Assembly (NCBI RefSeq): GCF_041902845.1
Contig: NZ_CP159486.1
Span: 2,728,001-2,792,000, forward strand
DNA length: 64,000 nucleotides
Origin: Limibacterium fermenti
Lineage (GTDB): Bacteria > Bacteroidota > Bacteroidia > Bacteroidales > Dysgonomonadaceae
Reading direction: 5' to 3'
Positions 27,411 through 36,200 of this stretch are shown one piece after another (the first letter of the stretch is position 1; each line of letters begins with the position of its first letter). A program made the translations under genes and the position numbers. Under the pieces are notes generated by a model. That model saw only the letters and a program-made list of their open reading frames with translations, was not told the origin of the DNA and ran no database searches.

Positions 27411-28745
27411 TTATTGAATTGATAACTTGCGAATACATTGATTGTAATAATCGGTAATGTACAACTTACCTTCTTCGTCTATCTTCATCCCCCAAAATCG
27501 ATTGAAAAGGGCCACATCCGGATCGCCATCCACATAACCCGATACTCCGGGAATTCCACAGATGGTGGAAACTACCCCCTCCGTAGAAATCCTTCTCACA
27601 CAAAAATTATCGGTATCCCCCACATACATATTCCCATCCTTATCAAAACATATCTGACAGGGATTATTGAATTCCGCCGTTTCCTTCAGCCCATCCTGAT
27701 GTCCTTTTATACCGGATCCGGCATACACTTCATAATTCAACGTACGCATATTCATCCGGTAGATGCGATCGGTACCCACTATCGGCCCATCAGCAGGATT
27801 CATTGAGGATGGATTTACAAAATAAAGCATGTCCTTGTCGATGGGGTGAAAAGCGAGATACACTTGTAATTTTGTTTGTATGAATTCTTTTAGAATACCT
27901 TTTTTAACGAGGGAAGCGACATGCGTTTTAGGATTGATTTTTACCAGTTCACCGTTCGTGGTAATCGTATACAACATACTGTCGAGTTCACTCATGGCAA
28001 ACGAATATTTGCCATCCAGTTTAAAATCATCTCCTTGCCGTATGCTCGGATTGATTCTCCTTGCAATCCATTGTTGTTCGGGATTGAATTCGAAATAATA
28101 GGGCGCGCCGTTCATCGGAAAGTAAAATGTTTCATTTTTATTATCCGTACATCCCGACATCATTTCTCCGCTTGCCGTGCTTTGATAGAGCGTCATTACC
28201 AGATTTTTTTCTTCGTTCACCATACGGGCGCGACAAGGCCATTCTCCCACAAAAATGTTTTTCTCTTTATCTACGGCTAAATAAAAGGGCCTGTCAAAGC
28301 GAGCTTCGGCTAAGGTTCCATCTACGGTTTTTTGTTCTTCTCTTGTTCCGGCAATCGTATAAACCTGAACCATGGTTTTATAATAAAACCGTTTGTCTGA
28401 GACAATAGAGTCTTTACCTACAGCGATCGAAATTTCACAAGTATCTCCGGGTAATTTAGGTGTTAGAACGTAAGCCAGATTACCGTTAGTCTTAACTACT
28501 TTCGCCTTTTTCTTGTTGAAATAAACCCTTAATTGATCGGCATCCGTTCCCAAATTAGAACCTTTGATAATCACTTGAGAAGCCATTCCCCCTGTTTCCG
28601 GGATAAATGATGTAAATTCAACCGGTTTGTTCGGATCATAAGGAATTTCAGGCTCTTCATTTTTGGAGTTTTTTTCAGAACAAGAAATGAACGCCAATAG
28701 AAAGAAGATGCTAAAAAATAGACATTTCCAATTCTTTTTTCTCAT
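27411..28745 (-). CDS. Lipoprotein with IPT/TIG domain and NHL-type repeats
   Basis: 444 residues. Lipobox: FFLLAFISCSEKN. An IPT/TIG immunoglobulin-like domain is at about 40-125 (FTSFIPETGGMASQVIIKGSNLG, APLAYVLTPKLPGD-like core). NHL beta-propeller repeats follow (about 130-444: ARFDRPFYLAVDKEKNIFVGE, FNNPCQICFDKDGNMYVGDTD, LFNRFWGMKIDEEGKLYITDYYNQCIRKL). Such proteins are found as the first gene of PULs and are believed to be surface-exposed binding scaffolds. It precedes susC by 4 bp and is the first gene of this operon. Confidence 0.85.
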   Translation of the reverse strand: MRKKNWKCLFFSIFFLLAFISCSEKNSKNEEPEIPYDPNKPVEFTSFIPETGGMASQVIIKGSNLGTDADQLRVYFNKKKAKVVKTNGNLAYVLTPKLPGDTCEISIAVGKDSIVSDKRFYYKTMVQVYTIAGTREEQKTVDGTLAEARFDRPFYLAVDKEKNIFVGEWPCRARMVNEEKNLVMTLYQSTASGEMMSGCTDNKNETFYFPMNGAPYYFEFNPEQQWIARRINPSIRQGDDFKLDGKYSFAMSELDSMLYTITTNGELVKINPKTHVASLVKKGILKEFIQTKLQVYLAFHPIDKDMLYFVNPSSMNPADGPIVGTDRIYRMNMRTLNYEVYAGSGIKGHQDGLKETAEFNNPCQICFDKDGNMYVGDTDNFCVRRISTEGVVSTICGIPGVSGYVDGDPDVALFNRFWGMKIDEEGKLYITDYYNQCIRKLSIQ

Positions 28746-28812
28746 TTGTTTAGATTAATAAATAGATTTATAATAGAATGTTTTACCGGACGATAATTCG
28801 TCCTTGCCCTCT

Positions 28813-28989
28813 TCACCTCCTTTTTATCGTGAATGAACCTTTTGGAGGCTTGATCGCCACATCCGGATAAACCGGAAGTTCCAACACCGACATGCCGGTA
28901 TTCTTTTCGGACACATTCGGGGTGTTATGCCCCGGGGTCCCTAAACCGATTGTTGCCAACCGGACAAAATGAATTGTTAATCTTTTCAT
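28813..28989 (-). CDS. Possible 58-residue ORF in the PUL leader (weak)
   Basis: An ATG at 28989 opens 58 codons ending TGA at 28813. The protein begins with a mildly hydrophobic stretch (MKRLTIHFVRLATIGLG) and ends LPVYPDVAIKPPKGSFTIKR. No family is recognised. It could be a leader peptide, a gene fragment or chance; it is listed because it lies 67 bp upstream of the first PUL gene. Confidence 0.2.
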   Translation of the reverse strand: MKRLTIHFVRLATIGLGTPGHNTPNVSEKNTGMSVLELPVYPDVAIKPPKGSFTIKRR

Positions 28990-29322
28990 GATTATCTAAC
29001 TATTGATATTGAAAATATATAGAATGAATAAAAATGCGAATCTCGAGCGGTAAGGACAGGAAGCCCGATAACGGCTTATTTCTGCTTTTTTCCCGCCACG
29101 AACGGAAATAACAAAGCCCTTCCGGAAAAGTAACCGGAAGAAACGGAAAAGAAAATGTATCCTTAGGATGAAAACCGCAGACGGATTTTTCCTTAAAAGA
29201 AAGAATATGGGAAGAATGAGAATTTCCGAAAAAGCGCTCAGGAGTATAGAGAAAAGAAAACAGAGGCGCGGAAGCCGCCACTATAGAAAGAGAAAAAACT
29301 ATTTGGTTAAATAATGTAAATA

Positions 29323-29333
29323 CCCCCCCCCCC
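29323..29333. repeat. Homopolymeric tract of 11 C
   Basis: Eleven consecutive C on the plus strand in the leader of the second PUL. Tracts of this length are prone to slippage during replication; a role in expression variation is possible but unproven. Confidence 0.9.
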
Positions 29334-29441
29334 GTTATTTTAACCTTCGTTAACTGCATCAACGGTCGGGGTTGAGAAAATATTATGTCTGTTCCTTGTA
29401 TCATATTTTAATGGCAATAAAATTACATTGTCAAAACTTTG

Positions 29442-29449
29442 CAAATGTA
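29442..29449 (-). promoter_or_regulatory. Candidate -7 box TACATTTG (minus strand) for the second PUL
   Basis: Matches TAnnTTTG on the strand that transcribes the IPT/NHL-susC-susD operon, with a TTG-containing element about 20 bp upstream. It is the best promoter-like site I see in the 1.1-kb region. Confidence 0.35.
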
Positions 29450-29849
29450 GAGGAATTCATTGCGACAGCAACTATAATTATTGATATTAACACTAATATT
29501 TTTGACATTTAACATTGGAAAGACGAAAAAACATAAATCAAGACAAAAGACACGAAGATTATAAGGATAATCCTGCGGACTTCGACAATGCGTCACCCTA
29601 AAATGCCAACCAAAACTTTTCGTCAAAAAGAGGTACGGTAGATTTATGTTTTGGTGTCATCAACATTGTGCAATTCATCGTCTTTCCACTTTTTGGTATG
29701 CTCTACGCTGATTTTTTCTATACTGTTTATTGATGTTATTTATATTGATAACACAGGCCGCTTACAGATAGAGGTGTGCCAGGGTTATTTAGTCGTCCCT
29801 TAATAAGTCATTTATATACTGATTAGCAGTAATATAATATCATAATTCT

Positions 29850-29880
29850 TTTGGTAAATCTGCAATTTTTTGTATCTTTG
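29850..29880 (+). promoter_or_regulatory. Transposase promoter with both Bacteroidetes elements
   Basis: TTTG at 29850-29853 and TATCTTTG at 29873-29880 are 19 bp apart, the textbook spacing for the primary sigma factor of Bacteroidetes. It lies inside the IS, 24 bp before the ATG. Confidence 0.75.
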
Positions 29881-29903
29881 GACATAGAAACTTGCAGATT
29901 TTT

Positions 29904-31232
29904 ATGATAAATACAACTCCCTCCTCTCGATCTCTGTTTTCATCCCTGGATGATTTACTGAATCAGCAGCACCCTTTGCATAAACTCTCTGGCAAAATTA
30001 ACTGGGCCGTGTTTGAAACAGCATTCACCCCTCTTTACTGTTCAGATAACGGTCGTCCGGCTAAACCGATCCGTCTGATGTGTGGTTTACTGATCCTCAA
30101 ACATCTGCGTAACATCTCTGATGAGTCTGTTGTAGAACAATGGAGTGAGAACGCTTATTTTCAATACTTCTGCGGTATGCATGAATTTATGCCGTCTTTT
30201 CCTTGCAATGCATCCGAGCTTGTGCATTTTCGGCGGCGGATAGGTGAAAAGGGAATAGAGCTTATTCTTGCTGAAAGCATTCGTGTAAATGATGACAAGA
30301 GCGATGAGGATCATCATCGAACTGTCTTTATAGACTCTACCGTACAGGAAAAGAATGTAACTTATCCCACAGATGCCAAACTGCACAAAAAGATAGTTGG
30401 CAAAGTGCTTAAGATTGTAAAAGAATTGAATCTGCCCCTGCGTCAGTCATACACTTTTATTTTGAAAGGAATCTATCGGGATCTACGTTTTCGTAACCAT
30501 CCCAAGAACCGGAAAAAAGCGCTAAAAGCTGATAAGCGTTTACGTACAATCACCGGGCGTCTGGTCAGAGAACTCAAACGTAATTTAGGTGAGAATCGAG
30601 CATATGATGAATTACTGTCCATCTTTGAAAAGATACTCTTACAACGTCGTAATTCTCCCCATAAGATTTATTCCATCCATGAGCCTGATGTTCAATGCAT
30701 CAGTAAAGGTAAAGAACACAAGAAATATGAATTTGGTAACAAAGTATCCATTATACGTTCTGCTACAGGCGTCATTCTTGGTGCCAGCTCTTTCCGCAAC
30801 GAATATGATGGGCATACGATTCAGAAGAGCTTGGAACAGGTATTTCGGCTGACTGGAAAAAGTATCAAGCGATTAGCCGGAGACAGGGGCTATCGTGGCA
30901 AGAAAGAGATAAACGGGACGCAGATACTGATTCCTGATACGCCAAAAGCCAAAGACACATCCTATCAACGCAAGAAAAAACATCAGCTGTTTTGCAAGCG
31001 TGCAGGAATAGAACCTACCATCGGGCATCTGAAGACGGATCATCGTTTAGGGCGAAACTTTTATAAAGGCATACTTGGGGATGCTATCAATGTTTTGTTG
31101 GCTGCAGCAGCTTATAACTTCAAAAGAGCCATGAGGGTTCTTTTGGGCTTAATCCGAAAACTGTTATTAGAGGGCGAAAAACAGAAAATCCGAGGGGTAA
31201 GACAAATGATACCCATCGGATTTTCTGAATGA
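29904..31232 (+). CDS. IS5-family DDE transposase
   Basis: 442 residues from ATG 29904 (a TTG four codons earlier is possible). The N-terminal DUF772-like domain is seen (NGRPAKPIRLMCGLLILKHL, VVEQWSENAYFQYFCG), followed by a DDE catalytic core: FIDSTVQEKNVTYPTD (first Asp), LAGDRGYRGKKEI (second Asp) and AGIEPTIGHLKTDHRLGRNF (Glu). The reading frame is intact and the terminal repeats are present, so the element may be active. It moves DNA by cut-and-paste or related DDE chemistry. Confidence 0.92.
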   Translation: MINTTPSSRSLFSSLDDLLNQQHPLHKLSGKINWAVFETAFTPLYCSDNGRPAKPIRLMCGLLILKHLRNISDESVVEQWSENAYFQYFCGMHEFMPSFPCNASELVHFRRRIGEKGIELILAESIRVNDDKSDEDHHRTVFIDSTVQEKNVTYPTDAKLHKKIVGKVLKIVKELNLPLRQSYTFILKGIYRDLRFRNHPKNRKKALKADKRLRTITGRLVRELKRNLGENRAYDELLSIFEKILLQRRNSPHKIYSIHEPDVQCISKGKEHKKYEFGNKVSIIRSATGVILGASSFRNEYDGHTIQKSLEQVFRLTGKSIKRLAGDRGYRGKKEINGTQILIPDTPKAKDTSYQRKKKHQLFCKRAGIEPTIGHLKTDHRLGRNFYKGILGDAINVLLAAAAYNFKRAMRVLLGLIRKLLLEGEKQKIRGVRQMIPIGFSE

Positions 31233-31322
31233 AATATACTTTTTAAGGGCCGACTATTTAAAATAGTGACGGATCCGCGGCCTGTCTTCAGCTTCTTTAT
31301 CGTTTTTATCATAAAACAGAAC

Positions 31323-31480
31323 TTACCACTCGGGAACCTCCGCCCCTGATGAAGGCACCTTCGACCTTATGACCGGCCAATCGTTGCTCCAAATAATTTT
31401 ATCCAACAACACTTGTCGCTGAAGTTCGGGGTGAACTATTTCATAACCATGATACGCTGTTATCGGCACTTCGCTGAAAG
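31323..31480 (-). pseudogene. C-terminal scar of a GH43-like glycosidase
   Basis: On the minus strand an open stretch ending at TAA (31325-31323) reads FSEVPITAYHGYEIVHPE then RQVLLDKIIWSNDWPV. The YHGYE...RQ.LLD.I.W..DWP pattern is that of the last strands of GH43-type five-bladed propeller enzymes. Only about 52 residues remain, cut at one end by the dispersed repeat (31481) and lying next to the IS on the other. Non-functional; family call is by motif only. Confidence 0.4.
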
Positions 31481-31578
31481 TTTTTCTCACGGATAACGCT
31501 AATTGCCCCCTGATTTTTTACAGCCTTATTAATTATTGGTGAGAATCTGCAAAATCGTCGACAGATTACTTAAAAATA
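31481..31578. repeat. Dispersed intergenic repeat, copy 2
   Basis: Same order of blocks as 16319-16420: CACGGATAACGCT, ATTGCCCCC, TGATTTTTTACAG, ATTAAT, GAGAATCTGCAAAATC and an AGATTA-like end. In both places it borders transposon or enzyme debris. Confidence 0.6.
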
Positions 31579-31598
31579 AAAGGTTAAAGAGCAGGCTT

Positions 31599-32705
31599 TC
31601 ACATCAATTTATACATTCCTCCCGGCAACGACTCGACAACATTCTTTATCTCCAATTCCAAAAGCGTAAAGAAAAGCTCCGACACCGGGGTGTTTAACTC
31701 GATAGCCAACGCATTCACCTGCATCGATTCCGCTTTTTTCAAAACCAAGACTACCCGCTCTTCTTCCTCCGTCAGATCCGTGAAGAGTTCTTTCTGTACA
31801 GCAACCGAGGGCATAGACGCAGGCTCCCATCCCATGTGGGCGATAAACTGATCGGTATCTTGCAATAAGACTGCTTTATTATCGGTTATCAAACGGTTGC
31901 ATCCCGACGACCAGCGATCGCTCACCCGTCCCGGTAATGCAAACACTTCGCGATAGTATGAGTTGGCAATATCCGCCGTAATCAACGACCCGCCCTTTTC
32001 TCCCGACTCGATGACAACCACCGCATCGGCCATGCCCGCCACAATGCGGTTGCGCCTCACGAAATGATGTCTCTCCGGGCCGGTGCCGCTCGTAAATTCC
32101 GTCAATAAAGCACCGTTTTCAATCATTTCCACCGCTGTATGGCGGTGTATATACGGATAAATCCGGTCCAAACCATGCCCTAATACGGCCACGGTCGACA
32201 ATCCGCTTTCAAGAGCGGCCCGGTGAGCGCAAATATCGATTCCGTAAGCGAGTCCGCTAATAATCATCATATCGGGGAAACGGACAGCCAATTCACTTAC
32301 GAACTTCCGGCAACTGCTCACGCCATAATCGGTTGCATTCCGTGTTCCGACAATACTGATTATCTTTTCACGGTTAAAATCGACATCCCCCTTTGCATAC
32401 AGAACAATCGGCGCATCGACGCAATTGGCCAGTCGCTCGGGATAGCCGGGCGAGCCAATGAAGAGAAGCCTCAACTTGTTCTTCTCTACAAATTGAAGCT
32501 CTTTTTCCGCTTTGCGTAATACTTCCGCATTGCGTATCTCCCCAATCAAACGCCGCGAAATGCCCGGTATGGCTTCGAGCCGGCGTATATCCCCTTTAAA
32601 CACAGACTCTTCATCACCCATTACCTGCAACAGGTTACGCGCATGCATCACTCCCACCCCCGGAATAAACGTCAGCGCTATCTGATAGAGCGCTTTATTA
32701 GTCAT
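31599..32705 (-). CDS. dprA: DNA-processing protein DprA (Smf)
   Basis: 368 residues. An N-terminal helical/HhH region (about 1-75, FIPGVGVMHARNLLQVMG, IPGISRRLIGEI) is followed by the extended Rossmann core (about 78-295). Core motifs seen: ISIVGTRNATDYG, IISGLAYGIDICAHRAAL, AVLGHGLDRIYPYIHR, ESGEKGGSLITADIA and FALPGRVSDRWSSGCNRLI. A C-terminal winged-helix-like domain (about 305-368) ends the protein. It loads RecA on incoming single-stranded DNA in natural transformation. It is co-directional with the thioesterase gene, the gap being made of heptamer repeats. Confidence 0.95.
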   Translation of the reverse strand: MTNKALYQIALTFIPGVGVMHARNLLQVMGDEESVFKGDIRRLEAIPGISRRLIGEIRNAEVLRKAEKELQFVEKNKLRLLFIGSPGYPERLANCVDAPIVLYAKGDVDFNREKIISIVGTRNATDYGVSSCRKFVSELAVRFPDMMIISGLAYGIDICAHRAALESGLSTVAVLGHGLDRIYPYIHRHTAVEMIENGALLTEFTSGTGPERHHFVRRNRIVAGMADAVVVIESGEKGGSLITADIANSYYREVFALPGRVSDRWSSGCNRLITDNKAVLLQDTDQFIAHMGWEPASMPSVAVQKELFTDLTEEEERVVLVLKKAESMQVNALAIELNTPVSELFFTLLELEIKNVVESLPGGMYKLM

Positions 32706-32776
32706 CAGTCTACAGTCTACAGTCTACAGTCTCCGGTCATCATACATCATACATCATACATCATACATCATACATC
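32706..32776. repeat. Two heptanucleotide tandem tracts filling the thioesterase-dprA gap
   Basis: CAGTCTA is repeated 3.9 times at 32706-32732, then after CCGGT the unit CATCATA is repeated 5.6 times at 32738-32776. The first tract begins at the base next to the dprA start codon. The second runs through the thioesterase stop codon (TGA, 32763-32761) and encodes its last residues MYDV. Confidence 0.95.
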
Positions 32777-33168
32777 TTAAACGCCTCGTCGAAAATATCG
32801 GGACGCGAGAGTTTGCCGTTCACGAGACACACCACCTCGATCTTTGCTTTGGCGCATAACGCTTCGTCTTTTATGCGCAAGATTTCCTGATGGAAGATAT
32901 ATTTCAGTCCCACACGCTCAATCCGCGCCACGGTACACCGGAATTCGTCCATTCCGTGCAACGGTTGCTTATACCGTATTTCTACGCGCGAAACCACCGC
33001 GTCGATGCCCTGCTGATGGAGACTGTAAAAGTTAAGTCCCCCCGATTCCAGAAACTCATGGCGCGTAGCCTCGAAGTAATGCTGATAGTTGGCATTGTTC
33101 ACATGCCCCTGCACATCGCATTCATAGTCGCGTACCTTCATGTCGTATTCAAAGATAGCCTTCTTCAT
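32761..33168 (-). CDS. Hotdog-fold acyl-CoA thioesterase (YbgC/4-hydroxybenzoyl-CoA type)
   Basis: 135 residues. The hotdog signature YECDVQGHVNNANYQHYFEATRHEF is seen in two parts near residues 14-40, with the catalytic Asp in DVQGHVNNANY. VSRVEIRYKQPLHGMDEF and KYIFHQEILR follow. It hydrolyses acyl-CoA thioesters in the cytosol; chain-length preference is not visible. The C-terminal four residues are encoded within a heptamer repeat tract, so the end of the protein has been shaped by that tract. Confidence 0.85.
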   Translation of the reverse strand: MKKAIFEYDMKVRDYECDVQGHVNNANYQHYFEATRHEFLESGGLNFYSLHQQGIDAVVSRVEIRYKQPLHGMDEFRCTVARIERVGLKYIFHQEILRIKDEALCAKAKIEVVCLVNGKLSRPDIFDEAFKMYDV

Positions 33169-33214
33169 ACATTTATTTCTATTCCGTCAAACGGCACGCA
33201 GCCGTTAAACGGCG

Positions 33215-36200
33215 TTATTGTTTTTTAATCCATTCCCTTGCATTGACAAAAGCCTCCATCCAAGGCGTCACGTCATGTTTGCGGAACACATAGGGGTACC
33301 AGGCGTTTTGCCAGGGGAAAATGCTGCGTTCGGGATGAGGCATCATCGCCAGATGGCGCCCGTCTTTCGAACACACGGCGGCCGTGTTGAAGTCCGACCC
33401 GTTGGGATTGCCCGGATAGGCACCGTAACTATATTTTGCCGCAATGCCATAGTCGGCTTCGTCGCCCGGTAATACAAAACGTCCTTCCCCGTGCGCCACC
33501 CATACGCCCAGTGTCGTACCTTCGAGCGATTGCAACATGACCGACCGGTTTTTCGGGATTTCCACACTGACGAACGACGACTCGAACTTATGCGAACGGT
33601 TATGCTGCATCTTCGGATGCTCCGCCCCTTTTTCGGGATAAATCAATCCCAGTTCCATCAACAACTGACAGCCGTTACAGATGCCTAAGCTTAACGTGTC
33701 TTGCCGTGCGAAGAAATTTGTAAGCGCCGTTTTCGCCTTTTCATTGTAAAGGAATCCTCCGGCCCAGCCTTTGGCCGATCCCAGCACGTCGGAATTAGAG
33801 AATCCGCCGCAGAAAACCGCCATTTGCACGTCTTCAAGCGTTTCGCGACCCGAGGTCAGGTCGGTCATGTGTACATCTTTCACGTCGAAGCCGGCCAAAT
33901 ATAGGGCATAAGCCATCTCACGCTCTCCGTTCGTTCCTTTATCGCGTATAATCGCCGCCTTAATGCCCGACGCTTCTTTGCGGGCCGGATCGATGCCCAA
34001 ATCGGCGAACTTGCCGGTAAAGGACGGTGCAAAACGGAACTGCAACGGCTGATGCTTATATTGTTCAAACCGTTCTTTGGCGCACTCTTCCCCGCTTTGT
34101 CGGCGATCGAGCAGATAGGAGGTCCGATACCACACATCGCGAAGGCGATCGATATCGAATTCCTGACGGAAGTCGCCTTTTTCGATGATCAATGTCCGTT
34201 CCTGAACCGGACGAGCTACGATGGCAAAGCCGACGCCGTGGTCGTCCAGTATTTTCTCCACCAAACGATGATGTTTTACCTGAATAAGCACCCCGGGATT
34301 TTCCGAGAAAAGTATTTTAATCAGATCGGCATGGCGTATTTTATCGAGACGCGCCTCCAACCCTCCTTCGGGATTGGCGAAGCACATTTCGAGCATGGCG
34401 GTGATCATTCCTCCGGCAGAGATATCATGTCCGGCGAGAATCAATCCCCTATCCACCAGTTCCTGTACGGCTTCAAACGCATTTTTGAAATATTCCGTAT
34501 CGGTAACGGTCGGGGCCTCTTCCCCCACGTTGCCCAAGGTCTGTGCAAAAGCAGAGCCCCCCAGCCGGAAGGTATCGAAAGAGAAATCGATGTAATACAG
34601 ATACGTTCCTTTGATATAAGCCAGCACGGGAGAAACAATCTTACGGATGTTTTTCACCTCTCCCGCAGCCGAAATGATAACGGTTCCGGGAGAAAGCACT
34701 TTCTCGTCGCCATATTTTTGCGTCATCGACAACGAATCCTTTCCCGTAGGAATATTGATACCTAAATCACAGGCAAAATCGGAACAGGCTTCTACCGCTT
34801 TGTATAAGCGCGCATCCTCGCCCGGATTGCGGCACGGCCACATCCAGTTCGCGCTAAGCGAGATACTTTGCAACCCGTCGGTCAACGGAGCAAACACAAT
34901 ATTGGTCAATGCTTCGGCCACCGCCATAACCGACCCGGCAGCCGGATCGATCATCGCCACTTGCGACGCATGCCCGATGGAAGTCGCCACACCTGAATAG
35001 CCTTTAAAGTCGAGGGCGATAGCCCCCAAATCGCTCAGCGGAAGTTGGATTTCGCCCTGGCATTGTTGGCGGGCGATCTTTCCGGTAACCGAACGATCGA
35101 CTTTATTCGTCAGCCAATCCTTGCAGGCCACAGCCTCGAGTTTCAATACATTTTCGATATAGTCGCCGAGACTTTCATGTCCGTAATAGGGATCGGAATA
35201 ATGATCATCGGTCGTGATATCTTCCATCACGGTCACCGGAGGCTTGCCGAAGAAATCATCGAGTTCCATATTGATGGGACAAACGCCGTCCGCCTCACGG
35301 AAGGTAAACCGTTGGTCGCCGGTCGTCTCGCCCACGTCGTATATCGGAGCGCGCTCACGGGCGGCAATACGCTCCATGCGCTCCATATCTTTCTGTTCCA
35401 CGAGCAGTCCCAAGCGTTCCTGACTTTCATTGCCGATGATTTCCTTTGCCGAAAGCGTTTTGTCGCCCACCGGCAGTTTTTCCATTTCGATAACGCCGCC
35501 GGTCTGCTCCACCAATTCCGACAGACAGTTCAAATGCCCTCCGGCACCGTGGTCATGAATCGACACAATCGGATTCTCTTCCGATTCTGCCAGCGAACGG
35601 ATCACATTCGACACCCGCTTTTGCATTTCGGGATTGGCGCGCTGCACGGCATTCAGTTCGATGCCCGACGAATACTCGCCCGTGTTTACCGAAGAGACGG
35701 CGCCGCCGCCCATGCCGATACGGTAATTATCGCCGCCGAGCACCACGACCCTTTCGCCGGTTTTCGGATCGGTCTTCAAGGCGTCGCGGCGGTTGGCATA
35801 ACCGATACCGCCTGCGAGCATGATCACTTTGTCGTACCCGTACTTCTTGTCGTTTTCTTCATGCTCGAACGTCAACAAAGAGCCGCAGATAAGCGGTTGC
35901 CCGAATTTATTGCCGAAATCGGAAGCGCCGTTGGAAGCCTTAATCAATATTTGCTCAGGCGTTTGATACAACCATGGACGCGGATCGATGCGTTGCTCCC
36001 ATGCCCGGCCCTCTTCGAGGCGCGGGTAAGAAGTCATGTATACCGCCGTACCGGCCACGGGTATCGACCCCTTTCCGCCGGCCAGGCGGTCGCGTATTTC
36101 GCCTCCGGTACCCGTCGAAGCACCGTTAAAAGGCTCCACGGTCGTCGGGAAGTTATGAGTTTCCGCTTTGATGGACAAAACACTTTCGATGTCCTTTTTA

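Larger units (their letters stand above)
28746..29789. other. Long gene-poor leader/intergenic region upstream of the second PUL
   Basis: About 1 kb without a convincing gene. On the minus strand a candidate -7 box TACATTTG sits at 29449-29442; if it is used, the PUL mRNA has a leader of roughly 690 nt. The leader contains an 11-C homopolymer (29323-29333; 11 G in the RNA sense). A 58-codon frame (28989-28813, minus) is the only open frame close to the PUL; see its own entry. Confidence 0.5.
29790..31256 (+). mobile_element. Complete IS5-like insertion sequence (about 1.47 kb)
   Basis: The element is bounded by 19-bp imperfect inverted repeats: TAGTCGTCCCTTAATAAGT at 29790-29808 and the inverse of TAGTCGGCCCTTAAAAAGT at 31238-31256 (17 of 19 match). 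It carries its own Bacteroidetes-type promoter and one intact transposase gene. An exact target duplication is not clear from the flanks (TTATT on the left, TTTAAA on the right), so the outermost 1-4 bp are uncertain. It lies between the PUL leader and a truncated glycosidase scar. Confidence 0.85.

Noticed and set aside
29000..29404. 134-residue minus-strand frame in the PUL leader
   Set aside because: Very Phe/Ser-rich with no domain, and runs through the poly-C tract; looks like chance coding.
34052..34765. 237-codon plus-strand frame
   Set aside because: Antisense to purL; shadow frame.
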